Assembly: GCF_030296055.1 (NCBI RefSeq)
Contig: NZ_AP027370.1
Span: 1,254,501 to 1,318,500, forward strand
DNA: 64,000 nt
Direction: 5' to 3'
From: Hydrogenimonas cancrithermarum
GTDB taxonomy: Bacteria; Campylobacterota; Campylobacteria; Campylobacterales; Hydrogenimonadaceae
The notes under the pieces were generated by a model, which was given only the letters and a program-made list of their open reading frames with translations, did not search any database and was not told where the DNA came from. The stretch's first letter is position 1. Each line of letters opens with the position of its first letter. Made by a program: the position numbers and the translations under genes. This document shows, piece by piece, positions 15,913 through 24,381 of the stretch.

Positions 15913-16753
15913 AAAAGTATTTTTGTGCGCCATCAGCAACATCTCCAGCGGCCACTGCCTCGAAGATTGCAAATTTTGCACCCAGAGCGTCAAGTACGGT
16001 GCGAAAATCGAGCGCTTCTACCACAAACCGATCGATACGATCGTCGAAGAGGCGAAGCTGGCCAAAGCACGCCAGGCGATCGGGTTTTGTCTCGTCACCG
16101 CCGGCAAAGGGATCGACGAAAAGACGTTGCGCTTTGTCTGCGAAGCGGCAGAAGCGGTCAAAAAAGAGGTCGAAGATCTCAATCTCATCGCCTGCAACGG
16201 CACGGCGAACACCGAACAGCTTCGCACCCTGAAAGATCACGGCATCGACAGCTACAACCACAATCTCGAGACGTCGGAGCGGTTCTATCCGCAGATCTGC
16301 ACGACCCACGGATGGAAAGAGCGCTTTGAAACGTGTGAAAACGTCAAGAAGGTGGGGCTCAAACTCTGTACCGGCGGTATTTTCGGCCTGGGCGAAAGCA
16401 TGGATGACCGCCTGTCGATGCTCGAGTCGATCGCTTCACTCGATCCGGAGTCGGTTCCGATCAACTTCTACCACCCAAACGTCGCGCTGCCGCTCGAAGG
16501 GAGGACCCTTCCGATGGAGGAAGCGCTCAAAATGATCGAAACGGCCCGCAGGATGCTGGGCGATCGCCGCATCATGGTGGCCGGCGGTCGTGAAATCACT
16601 TTCGGCGACGAAGATTACAGAATCTTCGAAGCGGGTGCCAACGCCATCGTCATCGGAAACTACCTCACCACGCAAGGAAAAGACCCGATGCGCGACCACG
16701 CCATGCTTCAAAAGCACGGCTACGAGATAGCAGCAAGTTGCAATGACAAGTGA
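15905..16753 (+). CDS. bioB: Biotin synthase
   Basis: Radical SAM enzyme inserting sulfur into dethiobiotin. The [4Fe-4S]-binding triad is in SGHCLEDCKFCTQS near residue 17, followed by YNHNLETSERFYPQI, a conserved BioB segment, and the substrate-side Asn/Cys residues in IACNGTAN. 282 residues matches the short BioB of Campylobacterota. Start taken at ATG 15905 because homologues begin MSKKVFLCAISN; a methionine six codons earlier is possible. The biotin ultimately modifies AccB, whose gene is at the left edge. It overlaps the phosphoesterase and the antiporter genes. Confidence 0.94.
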   Translation: MSKKVFLCAISNISSGHCLEDCKFCTQSVKYGAKIERFYHKPIDTIVEEAKLAKARQAIGFCLVTAGKGIDEKTLRFVCEAAEAVKKEVEDLNLIACNGTANTEQLRTLKDHGIDSYNHNLETSERFYPQICTTHGWKERFETCENVKKVGLKLCTGGIFGLGESMDDRLSMLESIASLDPESVPINFYHPNVALPLEGRTLPMEEALKMIETARRMLGDRRIMVAGGREITFGDEDYRIFEAGANAIVIGNYLTTQGKDPMRDHAMLQKHGYEIAASCNDK

Positions 16754-17918
16754 CGTCATCATCATCGTCACGCTCTCTCTGCTCATCTGGGTGGCGCCGT
16801 TCATCGCGAAACTGATCAAACTTCCGACCACCCCCGTCGAAATCATGCTCGGCTCCGCCGCCGGGGCGATCGGCCTTTTCGGGCACGGCCACAACGAGCT
16901 CTTCGATCTGGTCGCGGAGTTCGGCTTTCTCTATCTGATGTTCGTCGCGGGACTCGAGGTCAACGTCAAAAAACTGCTCAAAACCGATACGAAGATCCTC
17001 AAGACCGGATTCGTCTATCTTGGCATTCTCTATGCCCTCTCGACGCTCATCGCCTACCAGCTCGGCATGAGTTTCGTCTTCATGGTGATCTTCCCACTCA
17101 TTTCGGTCGGGCTCATCGCCGCACTCTCCAAAGAGTACGGCAAAGAGAGGCCTTGGATCAAACTCTCGCTCACCATCGGCATCCTCGGCGAGCTGGTCAG
17201 TATCATCGTCCTCACACTCGCGAGTGCTGGGATTCAGTACGGCGTCGGCCTGGAGTTTTTCACGAAAATCACGACGCTCGCGCTTTTTATCGGAGCGTTG
17301 GCGCTTCTGTACTACCTGCTGCACCTGCTATTTTGGTGGTATCCCGAGATCCGAAACGTCATGATGCCCTACTTCGACACCAAGGAGCAGGATATCCGTC
17401 TCAGTATGGCGACGCTCTTCATCATGCTCGCCATCATGATCTACCTGGGGCTCGAGACGGCGTTCGGTGCCTTCATCGCAGGCGTTTTCATCGCCACGTT
17501 CTTTTCGCACAAAGAGGATCTGGAGACCAAACTGTCGAGTTTCGGCTTCGGCTTTTTGATCCCGATCTTCTTCATTCATGTCGGAAGCTCTCTTCCGATT
17601 GCCGCACTGGAAAAAGAGGGGCTCATTCTGTTGGCTTTCATCATCGCCGGCATCATGCTTTTCGTGCGGCTGCTGGCCTCCTTCGCGTTCATCCGTTACT
17701 GTGGTGTCAAAAATTCGGTCCTTATCGGGCTTTCTCACGCCATGCCGCTGACGCTGCTCATCGCCGTGGCGACGTTGGCATATCACGCCAAAAGTATCGA
17801 TCAGTTCAACTATGAAGCGTTCGTTCTGGCGAGTCTTCTGGAGGTGATCATCGCGATGGTGGGCATCAAACTTTTGACGCGTGATGCCCCTGACGAAGAG
17901 TGCCGTCTGACGACATGA
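16743..17918 (+). CDS. Cation:proton antiporter (CPA2/KefB type) membrane protein
   Basis: A 391-residue integral membrane protein with about eleven hydrophobic segments, from IIIVTLSLLIWVAPFIAKLI to VLASLLEVIIAMVGI. The sequence LPTTPVEIMLGSAAGAIGLFGHG near the N terminus and FGFGFLIPIFFIHVGSSLPI in the middle are typical of the Na+/H+ exchanger family, where the transport core unwinds. No regulatory TrkA-N domain follows, so it is the membrane part alone. It exchanges Na+ or K+ for protons; the ion cannot be read from sequence. It overlaps bioB by 11 bases and the convergent aroK by 53. Confidence 0.87.
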   Translation: MTSDVIIIVTLSLLIWVAPFIAKLIKLPTTPVEIMLGSAAGAIGLFGHGHNELFDLVAEFGFLYLMFVAGLEVNVKKLLKTDTKILKTGFVYLGILYALSTLIAYQLGMSFVFMVIFPLISVGLIAALSKEYGKERPWIKLSLTIGILGELVSIIVLTLASAGIQYGVGLEFFTKITTLALFIGALALLYYLLHLLFWWYPEIRNVMMPYFDTKEQDIRLSMATLFIMLAIMIYLGLETAFGAFIAGVFIATFFSHKEDLETKLSSFGFGFLIPIFFIHVGSSLPIAALEKEGLILLAFIIAGIMLFVRLLASFAFIRYCGVKNSVLIGLSHAMPLTLLIAVATLAYHAKSIDQFNYEAFVLASLLEVIIAMVGIKLLTRDAPDEECRLTT

Positions 17919-18411
17919 TCTTCTCCACGATCTCACCGGCCGGACGGTCGGCGTCGACGGTAATCTGAGCCTGCGCTTCGTAGATCTTCTCACGTCTTTC
18001 AAAAAGCCTCTTCGCCTCTGCGAGATCATGAAACAGAGGGCGTTTCGCCCGTTCTTCGGGAGATATGCGTTCCAGAATCTTCTCGAAGGGCAGTTTCAGA
18101 TAGACGACGACGCCGATATCGTGTAAGCGCTCCACGACAAGCGGCATACCGCCGCCGGTGGAGATGATGCTTCCCCGTACACATTCGGCCATCCAGCGTG
18201 CACTCTCTCGCTCGAGTTCCCTGAAATAAGCCTCCCCTTCCTCATTGAAAATCGATGCGATGGCCCGCCCCTGTGCCGACTCGATAAGAGCGTCGGCATC
18301 GAGGAAGTAGCGGCCGCTCTTTTGGGCCAGCAAACGCCCCACCGTGCTCTTTCCCGAACCCATAAATCCGATGAGAACGATATTTTCAGCGCACGTCGAG
18401 GAGGTAGCCAT
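17866..18411 (-). CDS. aroK: Shikimate kinase
   Basis: Phosphorylates shikimate in aromatic amino acid synthesis. The P-loop is LIGFMGSGKSTVGRLLA; the shikimate-binding Asp lies in FLDADALIE, the Arg in FRELERESAR and the Gly triad in IISTGGGMPLV; RAKRPLF is the lid region. About 181 residues, slightly above usual because of a C-terminal tail running over the antiporter gene. Either ATG 18411 or a TTG five codons earlier could be the start; neither has a clear ribosome site. It overlaps the AMIN gene by 26 bases. Confidence 0.93.
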   Translation of the reverse strand: MATSSTCAENIVLIGFMGSGKSTVGRLLAQKSGRYFLDADALIESAQGRAIASIFNEEGEAYFRELERESARWMAECVRGSIISTGGGMPLVVERLHDIGVVVYLKLPFEKILERISPEERAKRPLFHDLAEAKRLFERREKIYEAQAQITVDADRPAGEIVEKIMSSDGTLRQGHHASKV

Positions 18412-19042
18412 CGTCCGTTTTTTCAATGCTGTATCTGTAAGGGGCGTCGAAGGTCACCACCACACGGTAGTAACCGTTGTGGTTGCCGATGTCCATCGCG
18501 CGAAACGGTGGAGTCTTCAGTGGAATATGTTTGGTGAGAAAGCCCGCTTCTCTCTTGAAGTCGATGGCGACTTTAAATGGATGCGTCAAGTGAAAGGAGC
18601 GGATTTTCCTGTCTTTGGTAATGATATGAATCCGCTTTTCGGCAACTTCGAGCGAAAGAAACGGCAAAGGGCGGTACGTCGATGAGGGCTCGATTTTTTT
18701 GTGGGTTCTCTTCGTTTGGGGCTTTCGACTCGAGACTTTCGGTGTTCCCCGAGCGCTCCCACCCTCCTGCACCACCACAATCGGTTTATGCCAATCGATC
18801 GACCGGTCGACCGCGACGATCTCTTTCTTGATCGATCCGTCGATGGATTGGTAATAGAAGGCGACCGATGTCAAAATCCTCGCGTCACGTGGAAGCTTCA
18901 CTTTGACCGTTTCAAACGGGGGGACTTTCTTCACCTGATTGGAGGTGACCGGAAGTACCGTACTGTCGATAACAGGTTTGAACGGGTTTTCCCTTGCAAA
19001 GAGCGACAATATTCCCAGACAAAGTATGAAAAGACTTCTCAT
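18386..19042 (-). CDS. AMIN domain protein, periplasmic
   Basis: A 218-residue exported protein (signal peptide LFILCLGILSLFA). The C-terminal half, from about residue 120 (RPLPFLSLEVAEKRIHIITK to YRVVVTFDAPYRYSIEKTDDGYLLDVR), is an AMIN domain, which targets proteins to peptidoglycan or to polar envelope complexes. The middle linker is basic (SSRKPQTKRTHKK). It sits between the DivIC-like gene (four-base overlap) and aroK, in the recA-eno cluster conserved in Campylobacterota. A division or envelope role is inferred from domain and context. Confidence 0.82.
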   Translation of the reverse strand: MRSLFILCLGILSLFARENPFKPVIDSTVLPVTSNQVKKVPPFETVKVKLPRDARILTSVAFYYQSIDGSIKKEIVAVDRSIDWHKPIVVVQEGGSARGTPKVSSRKPQTKRTHKKIEPSSTYRPLPFLSLEVAEKRIHIITKDRKIRSFHLTHPFKVAIDFKREAGFLTKHIPLKTPPFRAMDIGNHNGYYRVVVTFDAPYRYSIEKTDDGYLLDVR

Positions 19043-19311
19043 GATTCCGGCTCCAGCTGTTTCAGCTCAAAATACTCTTTTTGCAGAGCCGCATTTTGGG
19101 CCTTGAGGGTTTTGATGTGGGTTTCGTAGGTCGCACGCTGCTCTTCCAGCCCCAGTAGTACCGTCAGGGAGTTGGGGCCGAAAAGCAAAATCCCGGCATA
19201 GATGCCGAGTGCGATCACCGCGGCGAGCGCGACGGCGATCCGTTGAAGAGGCAGACCGAAAAGTGCGGCAGGCGCACGCTCCTCGGTCGGTACGACCTCG
19301 ATTTCGGACAT
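19039..19311 (-). CDS. FtsB/DivIC-like septum formation protein
   Basis: A 90-residue bitopic protein: about 24 cytoplasmic residues, one membrane helix (IAVALAAVIALGIYAGILLF), then a periplasmic coiled coil (LEEQRATYETHIKTLKAQNAALQKEYFELKQLEP). This architecture matches FtsB/DivIC, which joins FtsL and FtsQ in the divisome and activates septal peptidoglycan synthesis. It shares one base with eno and overlaps the AMIN gene by four. The N-terminal extension is longer than in FtsB. Confidence 0.75.
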   Translation of the reverse strand: MSEIEVVPTEERAPAALFGLPLQRIAVALAAVIALGIYAGILLFGPNSLTVLLGLEEQRATYETHIKTLKAQNAALQKEYFELKQLEPES

Positions 19312-20579
19312 TATCCGAAGATCTCTCGGCCAAGGTATTCGAAGTAGCCGAGCTCACGCTCGATGGCGAGAAGGCGGTTGTACTTCGCGATACGCTCGCT
19401 GCGCGCCGTCGATCCGGTTTTGATCTGGCCGGTGTTGAGCGCGACGGCGAAATCGGCGATGAAACTGTCTTCACTCTCCCCGCTTCGGTGGCTCATGACA
19501 CAGGTGTAGCCGTTGCGCTGCGCGAGGCGGACCGTCTGCATCGTTTCGGAAACCGAACCGATCTGGTTCGGCTTGATCAGGATCGAGTTGGCGATTCCTT
19601 TGCTGATCCCTTCATTCAGGATGGAAGCGTTGGTGACGAAAAGATCGTCACCGACGAGCTGAACTTTGCAGCCCAGACGCTCGGTCAGCACTTTCCACCC
19701 GTCCCAGTCATCTTCGCTCAGACCGTCTTCGATGCTGACGATCGGATACTTCGCGATGAGCTCTTCGTAATATTCGACGAGCTCTTCGCTGCTGAGCGTC
19801 CTGTTTTCGCTCTCGAGTCGGTAACCACCTTCGGCGACCAGCTCGCTACTGGCGACGTCGAGTGCGATCGCGATCTGCTCGCCCGGCTTGTAGCCCGCCT
19901 TTTCGATCGCCTGCATGATCACCTGGATCGGCTCCTCGTTGCTGGAGAGGTTCGGCGCGAAACCGCCCTCGTCACCCAGTGCAGTGCTATGGCCTGTCTC
20001 GTGAAGGATCTTTTTGAGATTGTGGTAGACCTCGGCACTTGCACGGAGCGCTTCGGAAAACTCGTCGAAACCGGTCGGCATGATCATGTATTCCTGGAAG
20101 TCGACGCTGTTGTCGGCATGGCTTCCGCCATTGATGATGTTGAGCATCGGCGTCGGCATAACCAGCGCATTGGCGCCACCGAGGTAGCGGTAGAGCGCCA
20201 TATTGAGGCTCTTTGCCGCCGCACGCGCGACCGCCATCGAAACACCCAGTACCGCATTGGCGCCGAGATTACCGTAATTGTCGGTCCCGTCGATCTCTTT
20301 CATGATCGCATCGACTTCGCTCTGATTGTACGGGCTGAGACCGATCAGTTCATCGGCGATTTTGATGTTGACGTTTTCGCACGCGGTCAACACCCCTTTG
20401 CCCATATAGCGGTCTCCTCCGTCACGCAGCTCGAGCGCTTCGCGTTTTCCGGTGCTCGCACCACTTGGAACGATCGCATCGGCGCTTGTTCCGTCGCTCA
20501 GGCGCACCGTCGCGCGTACCGTCGGGTTCCCCCTACTGTCCATGACCTCGTCGGCTCTGATATCGTCAATAAAAACCAT
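19311..20579 (-). CDS. eno: Enolase
   Basis: Interconverts 2-phosphoglycerate and phosphoenolpyruvate. The 422-residue protein carries the substrate loop [14 protein letters not shown], the magnesium ligands in [20 protein letters not shown] and VGDDLFVTN, the catalytic Lys in [15 protein letters not shown] and the [17 protein letters not shown] motif. It starts five bases after recA stops, the recA-eno order of Campylobacterota. Confidence 0.97.
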   Translation of the reverse strand: MVFIDDIRADEVMDSRGNPTVRATVRLSDGTSADAIVPSGASTGKREALELRDGGDRYMGKGVLTACENVNIKIADELIGLSPYNQSEVDAIMKEIDGTDNYGNLGANAVLGVSMAVARAAAKSLNMALYRYLGGANALVMPTPMLNIINGGSHADNSVDFQEYMIMPTGFDEFSEALRASAEVYHNLKKILHETGHSTALGDEGGFAPNLSSNEEPIQVIMQAIEKAGYKPGEQIAIALDVASSELVAEGGYRLESENRTLSSEELVEYYEELIAKYPIVSIEDGLSEDDWDGWKVLTERLGCKVQLVGDDLFVTNASILNEGISKGIANSILIKPNQIGSVSETMQTVRLAQRNGYTCVMSHRSGESEDSFIADFAVALNTGQIKTGSTARSERIAKYNRLLAIERELGYFEYLGREIFG

Positions 20580-20584
20580 CGTAA

Positions 20585-21634
20585 TTACTCCTCTCCAGCT
20601 GATTTAATCTCTTCTTCGCTCATTTCGAGCATCTTGCTCCCGATACCGAGCGCCTGCTTGATCTCCTCTTCGATCTGTTCCGCAAGCTCCCGGTTCTCTT
20701 TGAGTGTCTGTTTGGCGTTTTCGCGTCCCTGGCCCAGCTTCGTCTCTTTGTAACTGAACCACGAACCGCTTTTATCGATAATGTCGAGTTTCACACCGTA
20801 ATCGATGATCTCGCCCTCTTTGCTGATCCCCTCGCCGAACATGATGTCGAACTCGGCGATCCTGAACGGAGGCGCCACCTTGTTTTTGACCACTTTGGCC
20901 TTGACGCGGTTTCCGATCTGGTTTTCACCCTGTTTCAGCGTCGCGATACGGCGCACGTCGACACGAACGGAAGCGTAGAACTTCAGGGCGTTACCGCCGG
21001 TCGTCGTCTCCGGGCTTCCATACCCCATCGTACCGATCTTCATACGGATCTGGTTGATGAAGATGACCGTCGTCTCCATTTTGTGGAGCACGCCTGTCAG
21101 TTTTCGAAGCGCCTGGCTCATCAGACGTGCCTGCAAGCCGACGTGGGTATCGCCCATGTCACCCTCGATCTCGGCCTTGGGTGTCAGCGCCGCGACCGAG
21201 TCGACGACGATGACGTCGACCGCACCGCTTCGTGCGATCGTCTCGACGATATCGAGCGCCTGCTCCCCGAAGTCGGGCTGGCTCACCAACAGGTTTTCGA
21301 CATCGACTCCCAAGTTCTTCGCGTAGCGCACGTCAAGCGCATGTTCCGCGTCTATGAAGGCACATATACTGTTGTTTTTCTGCGCCTCGGAGATAATCTG
21401 CAGCGCCAGTGTCGTCTTACCGGAACTCTCCGGCCCGTAGATTTCGATGATACGCCCGCGCGGCACGCCGCCGATACCGAGTGCCATATCGAGCCCCAGA
21501 GAACCGGTGCTGATCGCTTCGATCGGTTCGATCTCCTTGTCGCCGAGGCGAACGAGCGCCCCTTTGCCGAACGCCTTGTCGATCTGTTTGATCGCGACGT
21601 CCAACGCTTTCTGTTTATTCGGATCGATGTCCAT
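20585..21634 (-). CDS. recA: Recombinase A
   Basis: Strand-exchange protein for homologous recombination and the DNA damage response. The Walker A motif is [12 protein letters not shown]; the Walker B region is [20 protein letters not shown] and the L2 loop with [19 protein letters not shown] are typical. 349 residues with an acidic C-terminal tail ([12 protein letters not shown]). A -10-like TAAAAT lies about 30 bases upstream on the minus strand; I see no LexA-type box. Confidence 0.97.
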   Translation of the reverse strand: MDIDPNKQKALDVAIKQIDKAFGKGALVRLGDKEIEPIEAISTGSLGLDMALGIGGVPRGRIIEIYGPESSGKTTLALQIISEAQKNNSICAFIDAEHALDVRYAKNLGVDVENLLVSQPDFGEQALDIVETIARSGAVDVIVVDSVAALTPKAEIEGDMGDTHVGLQARLMSQALRKLTGVLHKMETTVIFINQIRMKIGTMGYGSPETTTGGNALKFYASVRVDVRRIATLKQGENQIGNRVKAKVVKNKVAPPFRIAEFDIMFGEGISKEGEIIDYGVKLDIIDKSGSWFSYKETKLGQGRENAKQTLKENRELAEQIEEEIKQALGIGSKMLEMSEEEIKSAGEE

Positions 21635-21707
21635 AAATACCTCACGTAAATTTGAAATTAGAGATATTTTAACACTATTTCGATAAAATCAAGCAAAAAC
21701 TGAATCA

Positions 21708-21797
21708 GTGGGAAGTGAGAAGCAAGAAGTGGTAAACAGTCAGCCGCAAGAAGATTCGATCCAGAGTCCAAAATCGAGAACCCAAAATCCCATCACC
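21708..21797. repeat. Degenerate heptameric repeat tract at the start of mqnD
   Basis: The stretch reads in steps of seven: GTGGGAA, GTGAGAA, GCAAGAA, GTGGTAA, then GAGTCCA, AAATCGA, GAACCCA, AAATCCC. CAAAATC occurs twice. The pattern continues straight into the coding sequence of mqnD. Confidence 0.6.
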
Positions 21798-22643
21798 ATC
21801 GCACACTCGCCCGATGCGGACGATATCTTCATGTACTACGCTGTCAAGTTCGGATGGGTTTCGACACCGGCACCGTTCGAAAATATCGCACTCGACATCG
21901 AAACACTCAACGAAGCGGCGATCGCGGGCACCTACGACGTCACGGCGATCAGCTTCGCGCTCTACCCGAAAATCCGTGACGACTTCGCGCTCCTTCGCAC
22001 CGCCGTGAGTTTCGGCGAGGGGTACGGCCCAAAGCTCATCAAACCCAAAGGGAAACGACTGCGCCGAAACTTCAAAGTGGCACTCAGCGGCCGCCACACG
22101 ACCAATGCGATGCTCTTTCGCATCGCCTACCCCGAAGCGCGTATCGTCTACAAAAACTTTCTGGAGATCGAAAAGGCGGTACTCGAGGGTGAAGTGGACG
22201 CCGGCGTACTGATCCACGAAAGTATCCTCGATTTCGACGAAAGCCTCGAAGTGGAACGCGAAATCTGGGATATCTGGCAGGAACTCGCAGGCAAAACGCT
22301 GCCGCTGCCGCTCGGGGGCATGGCTCTGCGCCGCTCCATTCCGCTGACGCGTGCCATCGCCGTCGAAAAGGCACTGATCAAAGCGGTCGACGTCGCCAAC
22401 ACCCACCGCGGCCTTCTGGCGAAAATGCTTCTGGAACGCGATCTCGTACGCATCGACGCCCCCACGCTCGACAGATACCTCGACCTCTACGCCAACGACA
22501 AATCGGTGACGATGGACGAAACCCAGCTCGAAGCCCTCGACCGCCTCTTTCGGATCGGCTACGACCACGGATTCTACGAATGCCCGATCCACGCCGAAGA
22601 TTTCATGATTCCGCATGAATATTTGGAAGCGAGAAACTCATGA
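21708..22643 (+). CDS. mqnD: 1,4-dihydroxy-6-naphthoate synthase of the futalosine pathway
   Basis: MqnD converts cyclic dehypoxanthinyl futalosine to 1,4-dihydroxy-6-naphthoate on the way to menaquinone. ITIAHSPDADDIFMYYAVKFGW, GTYDVTAISFALYPKI, LSGRHTTNAMLFRIA and GVLIHESILDF are characteristic. Family members begin close to the ITIAHSPDADD segment, but no ATG is nearby; the usable starts are GTG 21708 and GTG 21729, giving a 21 to 28-residue polar extension encoded by heptameric repeats. A TAAAAT at about 21683 would make the message nearly leaderless at 21708. The exact start is uncertain; the rest is firm. Confidence 0.9.
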   Translation: MGSEKQEVVNSQPQEDSIQSPKSRTQNPITIAHSPDADDIFMYYAVKFGWVSTPAPFENIALDIETLNEAAIAGTYDVTAISFALYPKIRDDFALLRTAVSFGEGYGPKLIKPKGKRLRRNFKVALSGRHTTNAMLFRIAYPEARIVYKNFLEIEKAVLEGEVDAGVLIHESILDFDESLEVEREIWDIWQELAGKTLPLPLGGMALRRSIPLTRAIAVEKALIKAVDVANTHRGLLAKMLLERDLVRIDAPTLDRYLDLYANDKSVTMDETQLEALDRLFRIGYDHGFYECPIHAEDFMIPHEYLEARNS

Positions 22644-22725
22644 TGGAAATGGGGAATTGAAAATGGTAAAAAGGAGCGGAGCGACTTTTCCTGAATTCTC
22701 CATTTTCCATTTTCCATTTTCCATT
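22643..22725. repeat. Inverted heptameric repeat tract between mqnD and fliQ
   Basis: After the mqnD stop there are units ATGGAAA, TGGGGAA, TTGAAAA, TGGTAAA, then a GGAGCGGAGCG centre, then units on the opposite strand: CCATTTT three times and CCATTCG. The left units are the reverse complement type of the right ones, so the tract could fold into an imperfect long hairpin. Confidence 0.65.
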
Positions 22726-22746
22726 CGCTCCTTCGTGGAAGGAGCG
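22726..22746 (+). promoter_or_regulatory. Perfect hairpin enclosing the fliQ ribosome-binding site
   Basis: CGCTCCTTC and GAAGGAGCG are perfect nine-base complements separated by GTG. The right arm contains AAGGAG, the ribosome site for the GTG start of fliQ at 22751. If transcription comes from mqnD, fliQ translation would be masked unless the hairpin opens. Confidence 0.6.
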
Positions 22747-22750
22747 TAAC

Positions 22751-23017
22751 GTGGAAGCCCAATTCATCGCTCTCGGGGTCGAAACGCTCAAGGTCGCCCT
22801 TATTCTCTCACTGCCGATGTTGCTCGCAGGTCTCATCGCCGGACTGGCCATCAGCATTTTCCAGGCGACGACCCAGATCAACGAGATGACGCTCAGTTTC
22901 ATTCCGAAAATCATCATCGTCGCACTCGTCATGATCATCACGATGCCGTGGATGATGAATACGATGATCGACTTCACGACCCGCCTCTTCGATATGATCA
23001 AGGATTTCGCCTTTTGA
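22751..23017 (+). CDS. fliQ: Flagellar export apparatus protein FliQ
   Basis: An 88-residue inner-membrane component of the flagellar type III export gate, four copies of which join FliP and FliR. Two membrane helices are evident (VALILSLPMLLAGLIAGLAI and IIIVALVMIITMPW), joined by the conserved FQATTQINEMTLSFIPK loop. The start is GTG at 22751, right after AAGGAGCGTAAC. Its TGA overlaps the TTG start of murB. Confidence 0.95.
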   Translation: MEAQFIALGVETLKVALILSLPMLLAGLIAGLAISIFQATTQINEMTLSFIPKIIIVALVMIITMPWMMNTMIDFTTRLFDMIKDFAF

Positions 23018-23802
23018 GAAAACGGCAGATCGACTTCTCGAAATTCTCAAGCATCAAGATCGGTCCAACCGTCGATGTCGCCGTCCTTGAAAAAGGGGAC
23101 AACCCACCCGAAGACCACACCCTTGTCGGTCATGCCAACAACCTCCTGGTGGGCCCGACCCCACCCCCGCTGATGATGCTCGGAAAAGATTTCGACTACC
23201 TTCGAATCGAAGGTGAACGATTGATCATAGGTGCCGCCACGCCGACGGGGAAAATTCTCTCGTTTTGCAAAAAGCACGATATCGGGGGCTTCGAGTATGT
23301 CGCGAAACTTCCAGGCACACTGGGCGGAATGCTGGCGATGAACGCCGGGGTCAAATCGCATGAAACCTTCGACACTCTCGTGGAGATCTCGACAAACGAG
23401 GGAACGTTCCCAAAAACGGCGATAGCGCACGGTTACCGCTTCGCGAAGCTGCCGGGTGTCGCCTACGAAGCGTCGTTCCTCTTCAAAAAAGGGTTCGATA
23501 CCGCACTGGCCGAGGAGCTGCTTCGGCTGAGGAACAATCAGCCGAAAGAGCCGAGTGCCGGAAGCGCTTTCAAAAATCCGCCGGGCGATTATGCCGGACG
23601 GCTCATCGAAGCGGCCGGCCTCAAAGGGTACCGCATCGGAAATATGGCCTGGAGCGGTATGCACGCCAACTTTCTCGTCAATCTCGGCGGCGGCACCTTC
23701 GACGAAGCGATGGAGTTGATAACACTCGCCCAAAGCCGTGTCGCCTCCATTTTCGGCATTACCCTCGAACTCGAACTCAAAATAATTAATAACTCTCATT
23801 AA
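23014..23802 (+). CDS. murB: UDP-N-acetylenolpyruvoylglucosamine reductase
   Basis: FAD enzyme of peptidoglycan precursor synthesis. The FAD-binding half shows FSSIKIG near the N terminus and LPGTLGGMLAMNAGVKSHE; the C-terminal domain has PSAGSAFKNPPGDYAGRLIEAAGLKG, with the Ser that protonates the substrate, and SGMHANFLVN. 262 residues matches the short MurB of Campylobacterota. The start is TTG 23014 overlapping the fliQ stop (TTGA); the family N terminus does not extend further upstream. Confidence 0.93.
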   Translation: MRKRQIDFSKFSSIKIGPTVDVAVLEKGDNPPEDHTLVGHANNLLVGPTPPPLMMLGKDFDYLRIEGERLIIGAATPTGKILSFCKKHDIGGFEYVAKLPGTLGGMLAMNAGVKSHETFDTLVEISTNEGTFPKTAIAHGYRFAKLPGVAYEASFLFKKGFDTALAEELLRLRNNQPKEPSAGSAFKNPPGDYAGRLIEAAGLKGYRIGNMAWSGMHANFLVNLGGGTFDEAMELITLAQSRVASIFGITLELELKIINNSH

Positions 23803-23822
23803 ACATTTTTATTTCATAAATT

Positions 23823-23864
23823 CTTCTGATTTGTTATATAATTCCTCAAAATTTTTATCAGAAG
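23823..23864 (+). promoter_or_regulatory. Promoter of the YedE-type transporter genes flanked by an inverted repeat
   Basis: TATAAT at 23837-23842 lies between CTTCTGAT (23823-23830) and its perfect complement ATCAGAAG (23857-23864). The right arm runs into the ribosome site GAAGGA. Because the -10 is inside the repeat, the left arm is not in the transcript, so the dyad would act on DNA, for instance as a regulator site. Confidence 0.5.
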
Positions 23865-23872
23865 GATGACTT

Positions 23873-24379
23873 ATGCCACGGAAAATATCCTGGTTTACAG
23901 GCGGCATTTTGATGGCGCTGCTGATTCTCTTTACCTTTTCGATCTGGGGCGCCGACCGACCAATCGGTGCTTCGACCTACGTTCCCTACTTTGCAAGCAT
24001 CATCTTCGGACTTGATCCCGAGCAGTATGAGTATGTTGCGGAAGTGGAAAAAGCGGGGGCATGGGAAGGTGTCATGCTCATCGGTGCCTTTCTCGGTGGT
24101 CTCTTCATGTCGATTTTCGTCACCAAAACCTTCCGGTTCAGCGTCCTCCCGGCGCTGTGGAAAGAGCGTAAAAACCATTCGGTCGCGTCCCGTCTTTTCT
24201 GGAGTTTCACCGCCGGCTTCATCATGATCGTCGGTGCGCGCCTGGCGGGTGGATGCACCAGCGGTCACTTTCTCTCCGGTGCCAGCCAGATCGCCGTAAG
24301 CGGTCTGATCTTCGGCGGTATCACGATGGCGACGGTGATCATCACCGGCCGGCTCTTCTATAAAAGAAAGGGAGCGTGA
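23873..24379 (+). CDS. YeeE/YedE family transporter half, sulfur-compound uptake
   Basis: A 168-residue membrane protein with about four helices. The segment GARLAGGCTSGHFLSGASQIAVSG carries the conserved GGCTSGH with its Cys, the hallmark of YeeE/YedE (TsuA-like) proteins, which pass thiosulfate or related sulfur compounds through a Cys-lined path. It is half the size of the fused form and is followed at once by a second half, so the two probably form one transporter. The substrate is inferred from the family. Confidence 0.87.
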   Translation: MPRKISWFTGGILMALLILFTFSIWGADRPIGASTYVPYFASIIFGLDPEQYEYVAEVEKAGAWEGVMLIGAFLGGLFMSIFVTKTFRFSVLPALWKERKNHSVASRLFWSFTAGFIMIVGARLAGGCTSGHFLSGASQIAVSGLIFGGITMATVIITGRLFYKRKGA

Positions 24380-24381
24380 CC

